64,000 bases of DNA from Hetaerina americana (taxonomy: Eukaryota > Arthropoda > Insecta > Odonata > Calopterygidae): NCBI GenBank assembly GCA_022747635.1, contig JAKTNV010000005.1, forward strand, positions 37,062,336-37,126,335. Reading direction: 5' to 3'. Of this stretch, positions 32,601 through 47,719 are shown in pieces. The notes beneath the pieces are model-generated. The model searched no databases. It saw nothing but the letters and a program-made list of their open reading frames with translations, and was not told the DNA's origin. Position numbers and translations under genes: made by a program. Numbering within the stretch: the first letter of the stretch is position 1; the number at the start of each line of letters is the position of its first letter.

Positions 32601-35600
32601 TTAAACAAAAGGTTAGACATGCACTTTTGTAGTAGAGAGTAGTGCATGTCTCCTCCTTTCAATGTTTCTTCTTGAATTTTAACTGCATGTACTGTTTTAT
32701 TATAATTATAAAGTATTTCCCCTCATATGAGTCTCATAAATTAAAAAAAAGTTGAAAAATTTCTTTTTAAATAATGTTTTTTATAGCGTCCAAGAGTACA
32801 TAGAAAGAGCCAACGTAGGGAATTCTGTGTTTTAAATCTTTAATACTCATATATTTCATGTACATTATTATTCCTCTGAATTTGTATGTATGTTAATGCA
32901 CCTATAAATGTAATTGAACCTTAACAAAGCCCATACAATTATGTATTGTTCCACAGCGAATAAATCTATCTATCTATTTATCTATCTAAATCAGCCTATA
33001 ACAGTAGAAGCAATTTGACAAAAATTAAAAAGGTATTCATGTTTTTAAATGGAATGGATTGAATGACAGCAATTCTTTGGAATTCAAGTCACTAATTTTT
33101 CAGTTCATCTCAATTTAAGTATACATAAATTATTTTTATCAAATTTGAACATTTTACAAGTGATTTCTGACTTGACTCTGAGTGAAACTGACTTATATAT
33201 GTCTGGATAAATTCTCGGGCCTCTTTAGGTTAGCAGCCATCATAAGTTTTAAGTAAAACATTTACTCAGGTGTACTAATTGAAACATTCAGTGTGGCATA
33301 GAGTGATTAATTCAATAATAATTAAACTTCTGCATAGCCATATGACTTGAATTCACAGGCCCCAAATTTACATAATCCTCAAATTGATGCATTTTTCAGA
33401 TTCCAAACAGTATTTTACATAAATCAACGTAATCAGAACCCCAAAACTAATGTCCTTCTGAAACCCAGTCTTTGGACAAAATCTCACTACACCAGGGGGA
33501 CAAGACAATATCATTGTATTTATTCCCAGGTTTAATTCATCACTAAGTTTATATGTTTATTGTGAATATTAGTTTATTAAAATTATTTGCTTATAGGTGC
33601 AGCTTAAATTGTTATTTAAGTGCAGATTATTCAATTTTTTAAAAGAAAATTGTACTATTTGTCTAAGCATTAATCTTCACTGTAGCCAAGGTTATGCCTT
33701 TGTTTTAATGCTGGGAAGGGTTTATTTAATTCACTTAAAAGTAGCACAACTATTGATTGACCTTATATTATATTTTTTAAATTATGGATCAATATTACTT
33801 TAAAAAGCTTGAAAGAAAGTAAAATTATAGCAAGTACAGCTGAAATTGGAAATTGCACCAGAAGTATGTATGAAATGGTAAATATCAAACCTTTCTAATG
33901 AGAAGTTTAACTAATACATATGTTTCAATTCTCGGCCTTCTTCATTTATATTGCACCTTACTGAGTAAACAAAGAGTTGTTGTTTGCATTACTCAGTTTA
34001 TTACAATCCTGCGAGAGACTTTATTTATAAATCATGAATATCTGCTCAATATGAAAATTTGAAACATTTTTTACCCAAACCTCAATTACACATAAATGTC
34101 AATTTTATTTTTTTAAATGTTTCTTTCAAAATTGAAAATGCAAGGTTTCACTGTGGTTCCTTACAAGGTCACTCCATCATTTATGTCATCATCCAAGGTT
34201 TGGTTGACCAATTATACGCTGGCTTTAAAAGATAACTGTTATTAAACTAAGGCAAAATTATTGATGACTAATCAATAAGATCAAATAATGAATGTATCAA
34301 GGTATTGGAAATTCAATTAACTACTGCCTGAACTATGTCAGGTAATTCAGGTAAAAATATATGTACTCATGCCCAAACTAGGATTACATCTATAAGGTAA
34401 AGGGAGAATGATAGGATAAGGAGTTCACTCAATAAAAACATTTAAAGGGTAGCATGCAAAATAATTGGATTCATATGATTTGCTCAATCTCAAAGATGTA
34501 CCAATGAACGTCTACCAGATATTTTTAACTTCATACATTCACATTCAAAACAATTAATTTCAACAAAATATTTTTCAAACTATTCAAATTATAGTATCAA
34601 AAGTTATCTTTCTGAATCTGCATTATTACAATACAAGGTTAAAAAAGCTCATATTGTCCTTAAAATTTTTGGATTTGTAATTGTAAATTCTCATGTACTG
34701 CGGCATCTGATATACTATGAAGAAAATAATTGCAAGAATTTAATGGAGAACTAGAATTCTATCGTTATGTCAGTGCTTAGGTTGATTTATAAAGTTTTAA
34801 ATGAAAAAATGATTTTCTACATCAAAGAGAAATGCAATGATTTAATACATATCCGCTGAAGGATGTGTTTTTTATTCATTAAGTGAATGAATTCACTAAT
34901 GAATGCATTTTTCCAATATGAAAAACATACCGCTGCTGGCAATGGTACAGCAAAGTCTTCGGGAGCTCCAAACTGATCAGCTGTAACTTGTAATTCATAA
35001 AATTCTTTAGTTTTTGTATATATTCTCTTGTCTTCATCAGCAAAAGCCGTCACCATTAGAGGAAAAATATAATCATGAAGGCGGCTGACTACATATCTGT
35101 AAAGCCACAATGATTTAAAATGTTTTCATTAGCAACAAAACAATGTTTTTAACACACATTACTGCTGTCAACTCAAAGGACTGTTCAACAGGGAAGGGTA
35201 AAACTACTCAAAACTAAATAATATGGCTATGCTATTTTTTACTTAAATTCAAATTTAATTTTAATTTTACAATACTATCAATTTAATAAGAACATCAAGG
35301 TGGAAATGACTCACTGATATGGAAATAATGTGTTTAGTATTTCTAATGGAAATTTCATTAATATATTCATCAAATTTTGCAGTGCAAAATATTAATAATA
35401 ATGGAGATTTGGTATGCATGAATTAAAGCATACCAATAGCTACTAATACATACTCTGAACAAAGTCATATTGTACCACAATGTTTTGACTAAAACCTTTA
35501 ATTATTCCTTTTCTGGGTTTCTTGAAAAATTGATTATGAAGTCCTCAAATCATCCAGTAATTCATGGGGCTATTCTATCCTCAGATTACTCTTCACTGAT

Positions 35601-38600
35601 TTGCTAATATTCACTGGGTCTAATAGAATATTGGTTCTTGAAAAACTAATTACAAACTGGATGGAACACTGCAATAAAATCCTCTTTTTTAAGCACTCAT
35701 TATTAGATGATGATATAGTGTGTCTTCTATCTGAAATCTCCATTAATTTTAACCGTTATTTCATTTGAAAATTGCAACCGCAAAGTGGAACCCTAGAAAT
35801 TCATTTCAAATTCATTTTTTCCTCTGTTTCTAAGTACCACCTCCCATCATGCAATCTAAAAAGCCTAATCTCTTCCCTCCTCTAAACCACTAATCTAGTA
35901 TTCTCCCTACTATCATGGACTCCCAACATTGCAATAGCTTCCAATATTTCTGCCACACAATTTCTCTGCCTTTTTCTTGAAACCCTCTAAAAACTACCTC
36001 TCTTGTCACCTACCATTATTAAAAAGTCAGCATTTGTCTTCCTCATTGTCCAACTTATTTCCTCCATTTTCCAACACACCCACATCTCAACAGCCTCCAG
36101 TCTATGCTCATCCTCTTACCCCAAAAGATCAGGTTTTGGATCCATACAGTGCTTAGATCCATATTAAAACCTTTACTGGCCTTTTCATTATTTCTTTACT
36201 TAGCATACCAGTCATCGCATTCTTCATGCAACTTCTTTTTCTAACATCATCATCCGAGTGATGTCCTGAATATCACACCCATTTTCCTCCAAAAGACACG
36301 AACCATTCCAGTTTACAACCTCCTACTTAAACGTTAACTAAGCTTTACTAATTTTTTAAAATATGATTAGCTTCATTTTTTTTGTGATTCATTATCATAA
36401 CATCCTCTCAAATGGTTATCCATCCATTCTACCATGTACACACGAGGTGTCTTCCATTATCAATACACAACAAAATTAATGCCTAATATTATGAATTCAA
36501 TTATATATGTGCAATAAAAACTTTTCAAAAAATTATTGTCACCTCAGATATTAATAATATGCATAATTATCTACCAGTGCTGTATGTATTCGAACATAAT
36601 AATTACATAATATAGATTAAACAACTGAAGGAAATACTTGCATTTCAATTGCAGATGATAAGAGGCCTTGGAAGCGAGCATCTCTTTGTCGTTTCAGTGA
36701 GTGAGTACGAAGAAGATTGTTCCATTGGGCCGCTATCGTTTCATGAACAAGAGAACTCATTTCTTGCAAGCTTACACCCCCAGTCAATGCTGGAATTAGG
36801 CGCTCCACTGAATTATTAAGTGAAAAAACCAGACTTTCTCCTTGCAGAAAGTTGGAGAAAAATTGAGAAGCCCTAAAAAAAAATAAAAAAATTAGTAATA
36901 TTTTATGAAAGCAAGACCAACTTTTTTGCTGCAATGATAAAATCAAGAGCTACTGTCGCAAATAATTTCCCTCCAAGCTTTGCAGACAGCTCTAGCATTG
37001 GATAAGGAAGCTTTACCCCCAAAAGCGGTAAAGTTTTATTACTTATATTCCCAATTTTAACCATTTGTATTAAAATATACGCTACCCACTAACAAAATAT
37101 AAATCTTTGATATTAATAATCTAATGCACATATTTTTAACTTATAAGATAGCTATCTTTTTTGCTCATGGTTTAAAAGTGATATAATGCACCAAGTACTT
37201 TTCGATTAGCCCTTATACCCTTCGGTTATCTTGAACTACAGGTGAGACAGTACCCAAGTGATTTCCAAAATATAAATGAAAGAAAATTTGGATATGATCA
37301 AACATTATTTTGTGAAAGAAAAATTGCCTCAGAAGATTATAGAGGAACTTGATAAACAACATGGTGAATCTGCATCTTCAATTAGAATGGTTTATAAATG
37401 GTTTTGAAACTTTCAGATGGGCATAGGAGTACAAGTGATGCTTAACATTCTGAATGTCCTGTTAAGTTCACTACACCAGAAATCTAAAAAAACATTGATG
37501 GTGATAGATGAAGGAGGGGCAAAGGTGCATGAGATTGCTAATGCTGTAGGCACATCTAGTGAATGAGTACATAATATTTTACAGAAGCATTTGGACATGA
37601 GAGAGTTATCTGCAAGATGGATGCCATGATTGCTTACAACTGACCAAAAAGGAAATCATAACATGTTCCAAGGCTGGTTTGCCAATATAGGTACAGGTTT
37701 TTTGAGTTTTGCAAAGAACATCATCATTGAATATTTGGAAAGGGATCCAACCATTACAGGTGCAAATCATTACTAGACATTTTGAAAACCAAGCGGCAGG
37801 GAAAACATACACAACGCCCGCATAAATGTCCTTTTCCAATCAAAAAATGAACCTGCCCTCTTCTCTTAAGTTATGAGCACAAAATTGATAAAGTTACTTC
37901 TCCAACCCTCCTATTCTCCAGGTTTGCTTTGATTTGACTTCTAAATGTTCTCTAATATAAAGAAATGACTGGCAGAAAGGAGATTTTCTTCAAACGAGGA
38001 GGTGATTTCAGAAATAAACACCTATTTTGCAGAGTTGGGGCAATCACATTATTTGGTAGGGTCCAACAAACTAAAGCAGCACTGAATGAAACTTATAAGC
38101 CTAAAAGAAGGGTAAGTTGAAAAATTAAAATGTTTTATCTAAAAAAATTTATTGATTTTTAATTTTGCACAAACTTTACAAACTACCCTGATACACTTTC
38201 TGGGTGATAAGATGAGCAAGGGGGGATCAGAACAGCCAGATTGCCTTCATCATCATGTATGATAGCACATACTAGGACAAACGGATTGAATTTTCCCAAG
38301 TGAAAAAATGCATCTCATTTAATTTTTAGAGAAAATCTGTTTTTCGAAATAAAAGAATGACAGCATCAGATAAAAAATAACAAAACAGCTTTTATAAATG
38401 CATTATATTTTTGGAAATGAACAAAAGGCTTAATCCTGGTTACTTCCATTAATATGTAATCAAACACAGGAATGATAACAATTGGGTGATAACTGAAGGG
38501 TAAATATCTGTTGAACCTTACCATAGGTAATGTTTTTTATACATTGAGATTATGGGACTGTAATCTGTATGGAAAAATTAATCGTGTACAGTGAGTTGAT

Positions 38601-40474
38601 CAATTCAGCTGACTACATCTCTGATAAATATGGGGTATTATTCAGAGAAAAAATTGCAGTTGGCAGTTTCAATTTTTTAAAATTATGCTGATCTCACTCA
38701 TTGGCTGCAAGCCATCTTCACTTGAAAGCAATAGCAATTGGATGACAATTATTTAGAGATGCAGTAACTAGAAGTAACTGATGAGAAATCCCAATTATAT
38801 ATAAAATCTCTTATATGTATACTTCACATCTGTTTGTGTTCTGGGCTAAAAGAGAGTTTAAACTATAATTAGAGGAACAAACTTCCTTATTGGCAACTTT
38901 CCAAGCGACTTGAGATTGATGTCAGAAAACTTTCTTAAAAATTAAAATCCATTAGTTTAAGGGAGGTTTATCCTATTACCCACCGAGTCTCAGACAAGCA
39001 TATTTATTATTCCCAATTCCAATGAAAATATAAATATTTATAAAGTAACAAATGTACTCCTGATTTTACATAAATTGTAAAATTGGTCACCAACAGAATA
39101 AGTGCCCACAGGAAAACCTTTCGGTGAACATAATGGGAAACTGACATGTAGTGGAGGACACATTCTCCCCCCTTCCCATTTAAGATTATGCTTCCGCCGA
39201 TTGATTTTCTAAATAACAGTCGTTTTCATTCTGGAAAGAGAATGAAATGTGTACAGAATTTGGTATAATCAAAGGATATTTAGAATTTCTGCATTTTACT
39301 TGAAGACGAGCAGAAATCTTACCTCAATTTAAAAATATTATACACATGATCATGACTACTTGTATGACCATTAACGATCACATTCAAAAAGGGGCAAGTA
39401 ATATATATTTACATACTCATCCAATGAAGTTATATCCTTTTCCATCATAAATGTGTCCTCATCAGAAGGTTTAGCTTTAAATTCTGGACTCAAGGGCTTG
39501 TCAACAACCATAATTGAGTAATTCTCAAATTCCTGAGAATGAATTTTTAATGTAAGCTTTCAAAAGTCAATTTACACTCAAGGATTTGAATTACAATGTA
39601 GAGATAAAATATATTGATGTGCTTCAAAGTACATTTCAGTAATCTTATTTGATTACAAAGCGAAACATGGCCAAATTATAACTTCGGTCTTGTGATAATA
39701 TTTTTAAGTCATTATATTATAATAAGTATAGTTACTTTGTTGTAAGTTGTTTCTTTTTTCAGAATTTTTGCCTCATAGGCCTCTGGAACTGGAATTGGAG
39801 CTGCTATTAATTTTAAACTTTGATCCCCAGTTTCAAACTTATACGAGGCATTTTCATCTGTACTGCTGGAGTACCTAAAAGAAGATATATTATTCCTCTT
39901 CATTCATATGATTTATCGTTTTAACTTTAAAAGGGAAGAGGTTTGAGAGTAAAATTGTACACGCGACACATCAATTAAAACAATAAAAGTGCACCCAGTG
40001 CCTCATAAATTAGTTTTTCACAATTAAATCGAAAATTCAATATATACGTCAAATTATTTTTATTAAATTTTGATATTACCTTGAGCGAACACCCGAAGAC
40101 TTTAGCAAATGAACATCTGTGAAAATCAAGTTGAAAAATAAGCCGCCTGTGATTTCAAAAAATACCAATGGAAAACAATAAAACCACATTAGCAAAAATT
40201 GCTTGCTTCATTATCAGTGCATACCAACAAACTTTTCAGAAATATCAACCCCTCTAAGTGCCATTGAACACGGAATACAAATTGTCCAACGATTAGCGAG
40301 TGCTTTTTCATATTTAGTTCTATACCTCTCCTAAAACGAAAGTGTGCATGTAAATAAACGGAAATTAACATTCATGAATCATCTCTTTCAAAAATAACGT
40401 GAAAGGAATAAGTGTATGGAGCCTACTTGTAATAATCGGTAGAACGGATTATAGTCTAATTCGTCTGCTGACAT
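26644..40474 (-). CDS. VPS9-domain protein (Rab5-family guanine-nucleotide exchange factor)
   Basis: VPS9 domains load GTP onto Rab5/Rab21-type GTPases on endosomes. Exons in coding order are 40427-40474, 40225-40330, 40080-40116, 39736-39874, 39417-39532, 36638-36872, 34931-35096, 31233-31362, 30045-30204, 28722-28853, 28094-28211 and 26644-26847. Phases agree everywhere except between 36638 (phase 0) and 35096 (needs phase 2), so one short exon is probably missing from my model. The protein is about 530 residues. It starts MSADELDYNPFYRLLQ; the VPS9 domain spans the YVVSRLHDYIF, SPVEKLACL and SSDLIPLVMWVLVQA blocks and LGYIAALNYV. The C-terminus ends after TYTPLDRQLEHLTSMIEAS. The N-terminal layout recalls ANKRD27/Varp, but no ankyrin repeats follow. 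The 28722 donor (GTGAAG) is the weakest junction. Confidence 0.75.
26960..27612 (+). mobile_element. Internally deleted degenerate mariner
   Basis: The plus strand starts near 27115 with MNNKIEIPTKC and reads, with frameshifts, through CFRLFKSEHKC (the W/C-RxFKxGR block) and a FTISE-like helix-turn-helix block. It then skips the catalytic core and ends with a segment like EEFYAGGI-KLVERYGRSLNLFGEYV near 27520-27606. It lies in the last intron of the VPS9 gene. Borders are approximate. Confidence 0.6.
27625..27985 (-). mobile_element. Mariner 3' fragment
   Basis: The minus strand from 27930 to 27735 reads HYTSDDKVKAAAKSW then a KLVTWWEICV-LNSDYVEK ending, a typical mariner transposase C-terminus. 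The terminal repeat begins at 27625 with GAGGGTAGACTGAAAAGTAA. The 5' half is absent. It is tail-to-tail with the preceding mariner piece. Confidence 0.75.
29375..29560 (-). mobile_element. RTE/BovB-like LINE 3' scrap
   Basis: On the minus strand the stretch resembles the last coding part of the intact RTE (the GKGRNRIGMLDGMKGG region) followed by an AAGGGCTT-type end. It is short and broken, and sits in an intron of the VPS9 gene. Confidence 0.5.
31690..32360 (-). mobile_element. Degenerate mariner-like transposase fragment
   Basis: An open minus-strand stretch (32113-31730) aligns loosely with the second half of mariner transposase: KKNSLPLRKCSGAHLG stands for the FHxDNAxAH block and ILHRFCPNDFFLLPYVKN for the HPPYSPDLAPSDFFLFPxLK block. 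Catalytic residues are lost. Borders are approximate; intronic in the VPS9 gene. Confidence 0.55.
32960..32990. repeat. TCTA microsatellite
   Basis: A short run of TCTA/TTTA units follows GCGAATAAA. Such tails often mark the 3' end of non-LTR elements, but the preceding 200 bp are not recognised. Confidence 0.6.
35830..36260 (-). mobile_element. RTE/BovB-like LINE fragment
   Basis: The minus strand shows GCTAAGTAAAGAAATAATG then GGTTTTAATATGGATC, matching the intact copy's LSKDVKKRLVKTLIWS region, then the RLEAFEMWVWRRM and NEEVLGMVG equivalents with stops. It is intronic in the VPS9 gene, between exons 36638-36872 and 34931-35096. Confidence 0.6.
37240..38190 (+). mobile_element. Degenerate mariner
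   Basis: The plus strand from 37276 reads as mariner transposase with about ten stops: an N-terminal KEKLPQKIIEELDKQHGE block, then RWMP, ILQKHLDMRELSARW, and RRFSSNEEVISEINTYFAEL near 37970-38030. A worn inverted repeat (CTTTACAAACTACCCTG) closes it near 38175-38190. The left border is uncertain. Intronic in the VPS9 gene. Confidence 0.7.
38191..39416. other. VPS9 gene intron sequence, nothing recognised
   Basis: No open frame with motifs and no recognisable repeat was seen in this intronic stretch. Confidence 0.4.
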
Positions 40475-40663
40475 TTTTTTACTCTTTAACAAGTTGAGTC
40501 AAAATAATAAATGTTTTGTTCGATAATTTCGATTTTCCCATCATTTTAAAACAGAAATTTTTTATAAATATATATTTAATGATACTATACAACTCTAAGT
40601 TTTTAAATATCAAAATACAGTAGTTATACAATTTGAGCCCATATTCTTGCTTCCGTAGCAAAC
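40475..40663. promoter_or_regulatory. Shared promoter region between the VPS9 gene and ND-23
   Basis: The two start codons point away from each other and are only 189 bp apart, so both transcripts must begin in this interval. It is A/T-rich with no obvious TATA box at a diagnostic distance for either gene. Divergent control of both genes is an inference from spacing alone. Confidence 0.6.
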
Positions 40664-43357
<2,694 letters not shown>

Positions 43358-43574
43358 TTGATACATGATGTAGTCTACAATTGTAAATGAAATTGTTACT
43401 TAGAAATTGCTGGGTGTACAAGTCCAGCAGCTTAACACAGTATGTTCATGTGAACTTGCTGTTGTACTTAGCACTTCATTGGTAACATAAGAAGTGTGTG
43501 AGTGAATGATATTGTTTTACAAATATATCTGTTCAATTTTCTTCTTTAAATGTTATTTAATTGTTAGCATTGTC

Positions 43575-43580
43575 AATAAA
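43575..43580 (+). terminator. Poly(A) signal of ND-23
   Basis: AATAAA lies 218 nt after the stop codon and is followed by GCTCTGCCC and an A run, a convincing cleavage context. Confidence 0.55.
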
Positions 43581-43599
43581 GCTCTGCCCTTAAAAAAAA

Positions 43600-44304
43600 C
43601 CTTAACATATTTCTTAAGAAACAAATAAATACTTCCTCATCTACTGAACCTTGATATGCTTGAAGTATGTGGCCAAATTCTAATGCCCCTAGAGCCATAC
43701 TAATGGTAGCAATGCAATGGCATAGACAGGGTGATAGAATTACGGTTGTTGACAAAACAAACTGATGTTACGTTTAACTCATGGATGAACAAATCCATCA
43801 AATAAGTGTACCCTAACAAAACCCCCTCCTGAAACCTAAGAATTATAAAAATGATGGTAATTTTTTTAAGGAGTGCTTCCAGAGAATTCCAATAGCTTAA
43901 GGATGATAGCCATAGTTGAAATAAAAATCATTAATTTTCAAATATTAATTTGTTCTAATATTTTCCAGAATTAATCCAATAAATCAAACACTATGTTATA
44001 AAAGTAGGAAGAAACAATGGCAATAAACATCAGTGAAATATAATGCATAATTCTTCCACATTTCTTCATTAAATTAAAAAATTTTCCCCGTACAGCCAGA
44101 GGACATAGAGTTCATATGTACAAACATTTAGGTGTCTATTATTTATTTGGCTGCATTTAAGCTGCAACGAAAGGTCAATGTTATCATTATTATACCTAGG
44201 TACTTTTATAGAATATTACTGGATTTTAAGCCATTGGTTGGCATGTCAAGCCCTAGTTCACAAAATCATTACTTAAATACCATTTTAAATTGTCAGTATG
44301 TATC
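43600..44304. other. Intergenic, nothing recognised
   Basis: No gene or clear repeat is seen between the ND-23 end and the RTE nest. Confidence 0.4.
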
Positions 44305-46810
44305 ACAAAGTCCCCTCCCATGGACTTCAACCATGACAAGGTGGAAGGGCTTGTGCATTCCAATGATCCCTCCAGCGTTGAGGACATCAGGAAAATCAGA
44401 ACTTATTAGCAAGATATCAAAGAGGAAATATAGATATTTTAGGTACATGTGAGGTGATATGAAAGGGTAGTAGGGATTACTGGAGTGATAGTTATAGATA
44501 AATATACAGTGGAGGGGAAGAGTGCCAATGAGGGGCTGCCATACTATTGAATAAAAGGTAGGAAGAAGCATAGTCACCATAGAGCAAGCAACGTATAGCA
44601 TATTACTGGTAGAGATAAAAGCAGAACCAACAAACTTGGTCATTGTTCAGGTATACATACCGCTAAGCAATCATAAGGAGGGAGAAGTCAATAGGGTATA
44701 CCATCAGTAGGAGGACAATCGCGTGTTCCTCTATGGAAACATTTGATAGTGATGAGGTGAGGTTTAGGCACGAGGAATGACAGCGGGGAGAAAGCAATTG
44801 AGTTCTGCAGGAGACAGGGGTTAGTCATTACAACACCTGGTTTAGACACCACAAAAGGCATAGATATACATGTACATGGAAAATGACAGGTGACTCAGAA
44901 AAGTATCAGTTAGATTATATTATGATTAGGCACAGATTTAGGAATAGTGTGATCAATTTATAGATCACAGTTTCCTGGGAGCAGATTCATACTATGATCA
45001 CAATTTAGAACTCTTGAATTGTAGGATCCGATTAAAAAAAATAATGCAGGGGTGGCAGGTTAGAAATTGGAATTTAGAATCATTAAATGGATTGACAAGG
45101 AAGGAGTATCAGCTAGCTGTAGAGAAAATCTTGGATGAGTGAAAAGAGCTAAGTATTATGGAGGAAAACTGAAAATATATCAAAAAGAGAAATCAAAAGC
45201 AACTATAGGAACTGTTAATTTGAAAAGGACAAAGACACCATGGATCACGGATGAGATGATTTGAAAGATAGATGAGAGAAGAAAGTGGAAGAATATAAAC
45301 ACAGAGTTAGGGAGAAGGAAGTTCAAAGGGCTGCATAATAAATTGAGAAAGACAACAAATAAATCAAAAGAAGCATTGTGGAAGAAGGAGAGCAAGGATA
45401 TGGAAAGTTTACAGAAGGGTGAAATTGGTGCACAATACAAGAAAGTTAAAACACCATCGAGAAGCAAAAAGGGAAGATCTGTGTTTACAGAGATAAGTCA
45501 GGTAAGGTAAAAGTTGATGCAGAAAAGATCCAGGAGTGATGGAAGGAATATATATAGAAGAACTGTAGAGTAAAGAACTTAGGCCAACAAGCTTAGGCAT
45601 AGAAAGAGAATTTTATGTAGAGGAAGATAGCTTAGGTCCAGGCATATTCAACAATGAGATAGAAAGGGCATTAAGGGAGATGAAATCAAATAAGGCTGTG
45701 GGAATAGACAACATTCCTGTGGAACTACTAAAAGGTTTCGGCAAATGTCTATATGGACTGATGGAGGAGTCTATATAGACCGATTTGTAGCATCTATGAG
45801 GACAGAATCTGTCTGGATGACTTAGTGAGATCAGTGTTAGTTCCTATTCCGAAAAAGGTAAAGGCTACATCATGTGAGGACTACAGGACAATAAGTTTGA
45901 TATTCCACGCAGCTAAAGTTGTTCTCAGGATCATTAACAAAAGGATAGAGAGCAAGGAAGATGATTGCTCAGGGGATGACCAGTTTGGGTTTAGGAAGGG
46001 GAGAGGTACGTGTGATTCCATTGCAGCAATAAGATTATTAATCGAGAGGAATATAGAATACAACCAGGATGTATTTGCCTGTTTCGTAGATTTCGAAAAG
46101 GCATTTGATATAGTGAACTGGAAAACTCTTGAGCATATTGCAGAAAATAGGAATAAATTGGAGGGACAGGAGGCTAATCTGCAACCTGTACATGTCTCAG
46201 ACTGCTCAGGTGCGAGTGGGGAATCGAGAGTCCGGATGGGCAGTGTTAGGAAGGCAGTGTAAGGCAGGGTTGCCCATTATCACCTTTGCTGTTCAACATG
46301 TATGTGAAGGAAATAATTAAAGAGGCATGGGAAAAACTGGAGATAGGAATGAAAGTTGGCTGGGAATTTGTGAAATCAGTTGGGTTTGCTGAAGATTAAG
46401 CTTTAGTTTGTCAGTAAGCCAAGGGGTTGCAGGCATTGCTGAGTGAATTCGAAATTCAGTGCCATAGATATAGTATATATGGTTTCCCAGAAAGAGAAAG
46501 ACTAAGTTAAATATTAAAATAGGAGGGCAAAAACTAGAGCAGGTAGAACAATTTATGTATCTCAGGAGTTTTTTGGACCAAAATGGTAAAAAAAGCAGGG
46601 AAAAGAATTGCACTAGTCAAAGAGGCTTTCACTTGGAGGAGAGAGTTGATGACAGGGGCATTGAGTAAGGATGTTAAGAAAAGGGTTGTCAAAACTTTGA
46701 TATGGAGCATAGTTTTGTATGGTGTGGAAACATGGTCACTGAAGCAAAATAATAGACATAGATTAGAAGTTTTTGAAATATGGGTGTGAAGAAGGTGGGG
46801 GAATATTAGA
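44305..46810 (+). mobile_element. Degenerate RTE/BovB-like LINE, nearly complete but 3'-truncated
   Basis: It begins with a match to the start of the intact element (CCCCTCCCATGGACTTCAACC against CCCTCCCCGGACTACAACC). It runs through endonuclease blocks (44560-44990), the linker, and reverse transcriptase (45800-46300, including CFVDFEKAFDIVNW). The catalytic region is changed to GFAED followed by a stop. It ends after the LEVFEIWV block near 46790 without the family's 3' tail. Dozens of frameshifts and stops are present. Confidence 0.8.
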
Positions 46811-46937
46811 AGGTTTGGGGGAAATTGAAATCACTATTCAGCCAAATGTGATGCTCTGCAGATTATGATATAATATCAACATTTTTACTGCTATTAAATT
46901 TGTATTACTTAGCCATAAAAATATCAAAATAAATGTA

Positions 46938-47690
46938 CGAGGGTCATCCGGAAAGTAGTACCCGTTCGTGCCGCATGAAGTGCTGACGACGCGAGTAGCC
47001 GCTGGACGAGGTCAGATAGCTTCAGTGGCTTGTCTGCCTTCTCTGAGCCAAGTTGCGTGACGCTAGCATTGCCTGTGTTGTTTCTGTGATTGTTTACAAT
47101 GTTTAAAAAAATTGAGAACGCCGCCAGTTGTGAAGTGAGGGCAGTGATTAAATTCCTCAATGCAAGAAACGTTCGCCCATGTGATATTCATCGCCAATTA
47201 AAGGAGGTGTATGGAGACAATGTAATGGACGAGTCGTCTGTTCGGCGGTGGTGTCGCAACTTCAACATGGGGAGGGGGAACACACACGACGATGAGCGTT
47301 CGGAGAGACCGTCTGTCATTACAGACCAACTGGTGAGCTCAGTTGACGAATTCGTGAGGAACGATCGGCGCGTCACAATTGATGACATCTGTGAGCATTT
47401 TCCCAATGTTTCTCGAACAATTGTTCATGAAATTGTTAAACACCATCTGCATTATGCAAAAATTTGTGCAAGATGGGTCCCTCGCGTATCTCAATGAGCT
47501 GGCGGCGAAGGACTATGCAGCAGGAATACAGAAACTTGTCACACGTTATGACAAATGCCTTAATTTGCTTGGAGATTATGTTGAGAAGTAGTTTAAAGTA
47601 TCCTCTTTCAAATAAAATTTTTTATGTTTGTTAATATTTACTTTTGTGTCTTTATTTCACGAACGGGTACTACTTTCCGGATGACCCTCG
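46938..47690 (+). mobile_element. Internally deleted mariner with perfect terminal repeats
   Basis: The 753-bp element lies between TA dinucleotides and has perfectly matching 33-bp terminal inverted repeats (46938-46970 and 47658-47690, beginning CGAGGGTCATCCGGAAAG). Such clean ends indicate a fairly recent insertion. It encodes only the DNA-binding half of a transposase and a C-terminal scrap (next entry). Confidence 0.92.
47100..47497 (+). pseudogene. Truncated mariner transposase: DNA-binding domain only
   Basis: The frame from the ATG at 47100 reads MFKKIENAASCEVRAVIKFL and continues through both helix-turn-helix parts (RRWCRNFNMGRGNTHDDERS, then RRVTIDDICEHFPNVSRTIV) to ARWVPR. It then leaves the transposase frame through an internal deletion that removes the whole D,D,D catalytic domain. 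A piece of the C-terminus (AAGIQKLVTRYDKCLNLLGDYVEK, given here only as positions 47515-47589) follows in another frame. The product would bind the terminal repeats without cutting, so it might interfere with active mariners; that is inference. Confidence 0.85.
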
Positions 47691-47719
47691 TATATGTACT
47701 AATTCACATCACAAAATAT

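Noticed and set aside
43573..43755. Minus-strand 60-codon frame just after ND-23
   Set aside because: It lies over the ND-23 poly(A) region and shows no family resemblance.
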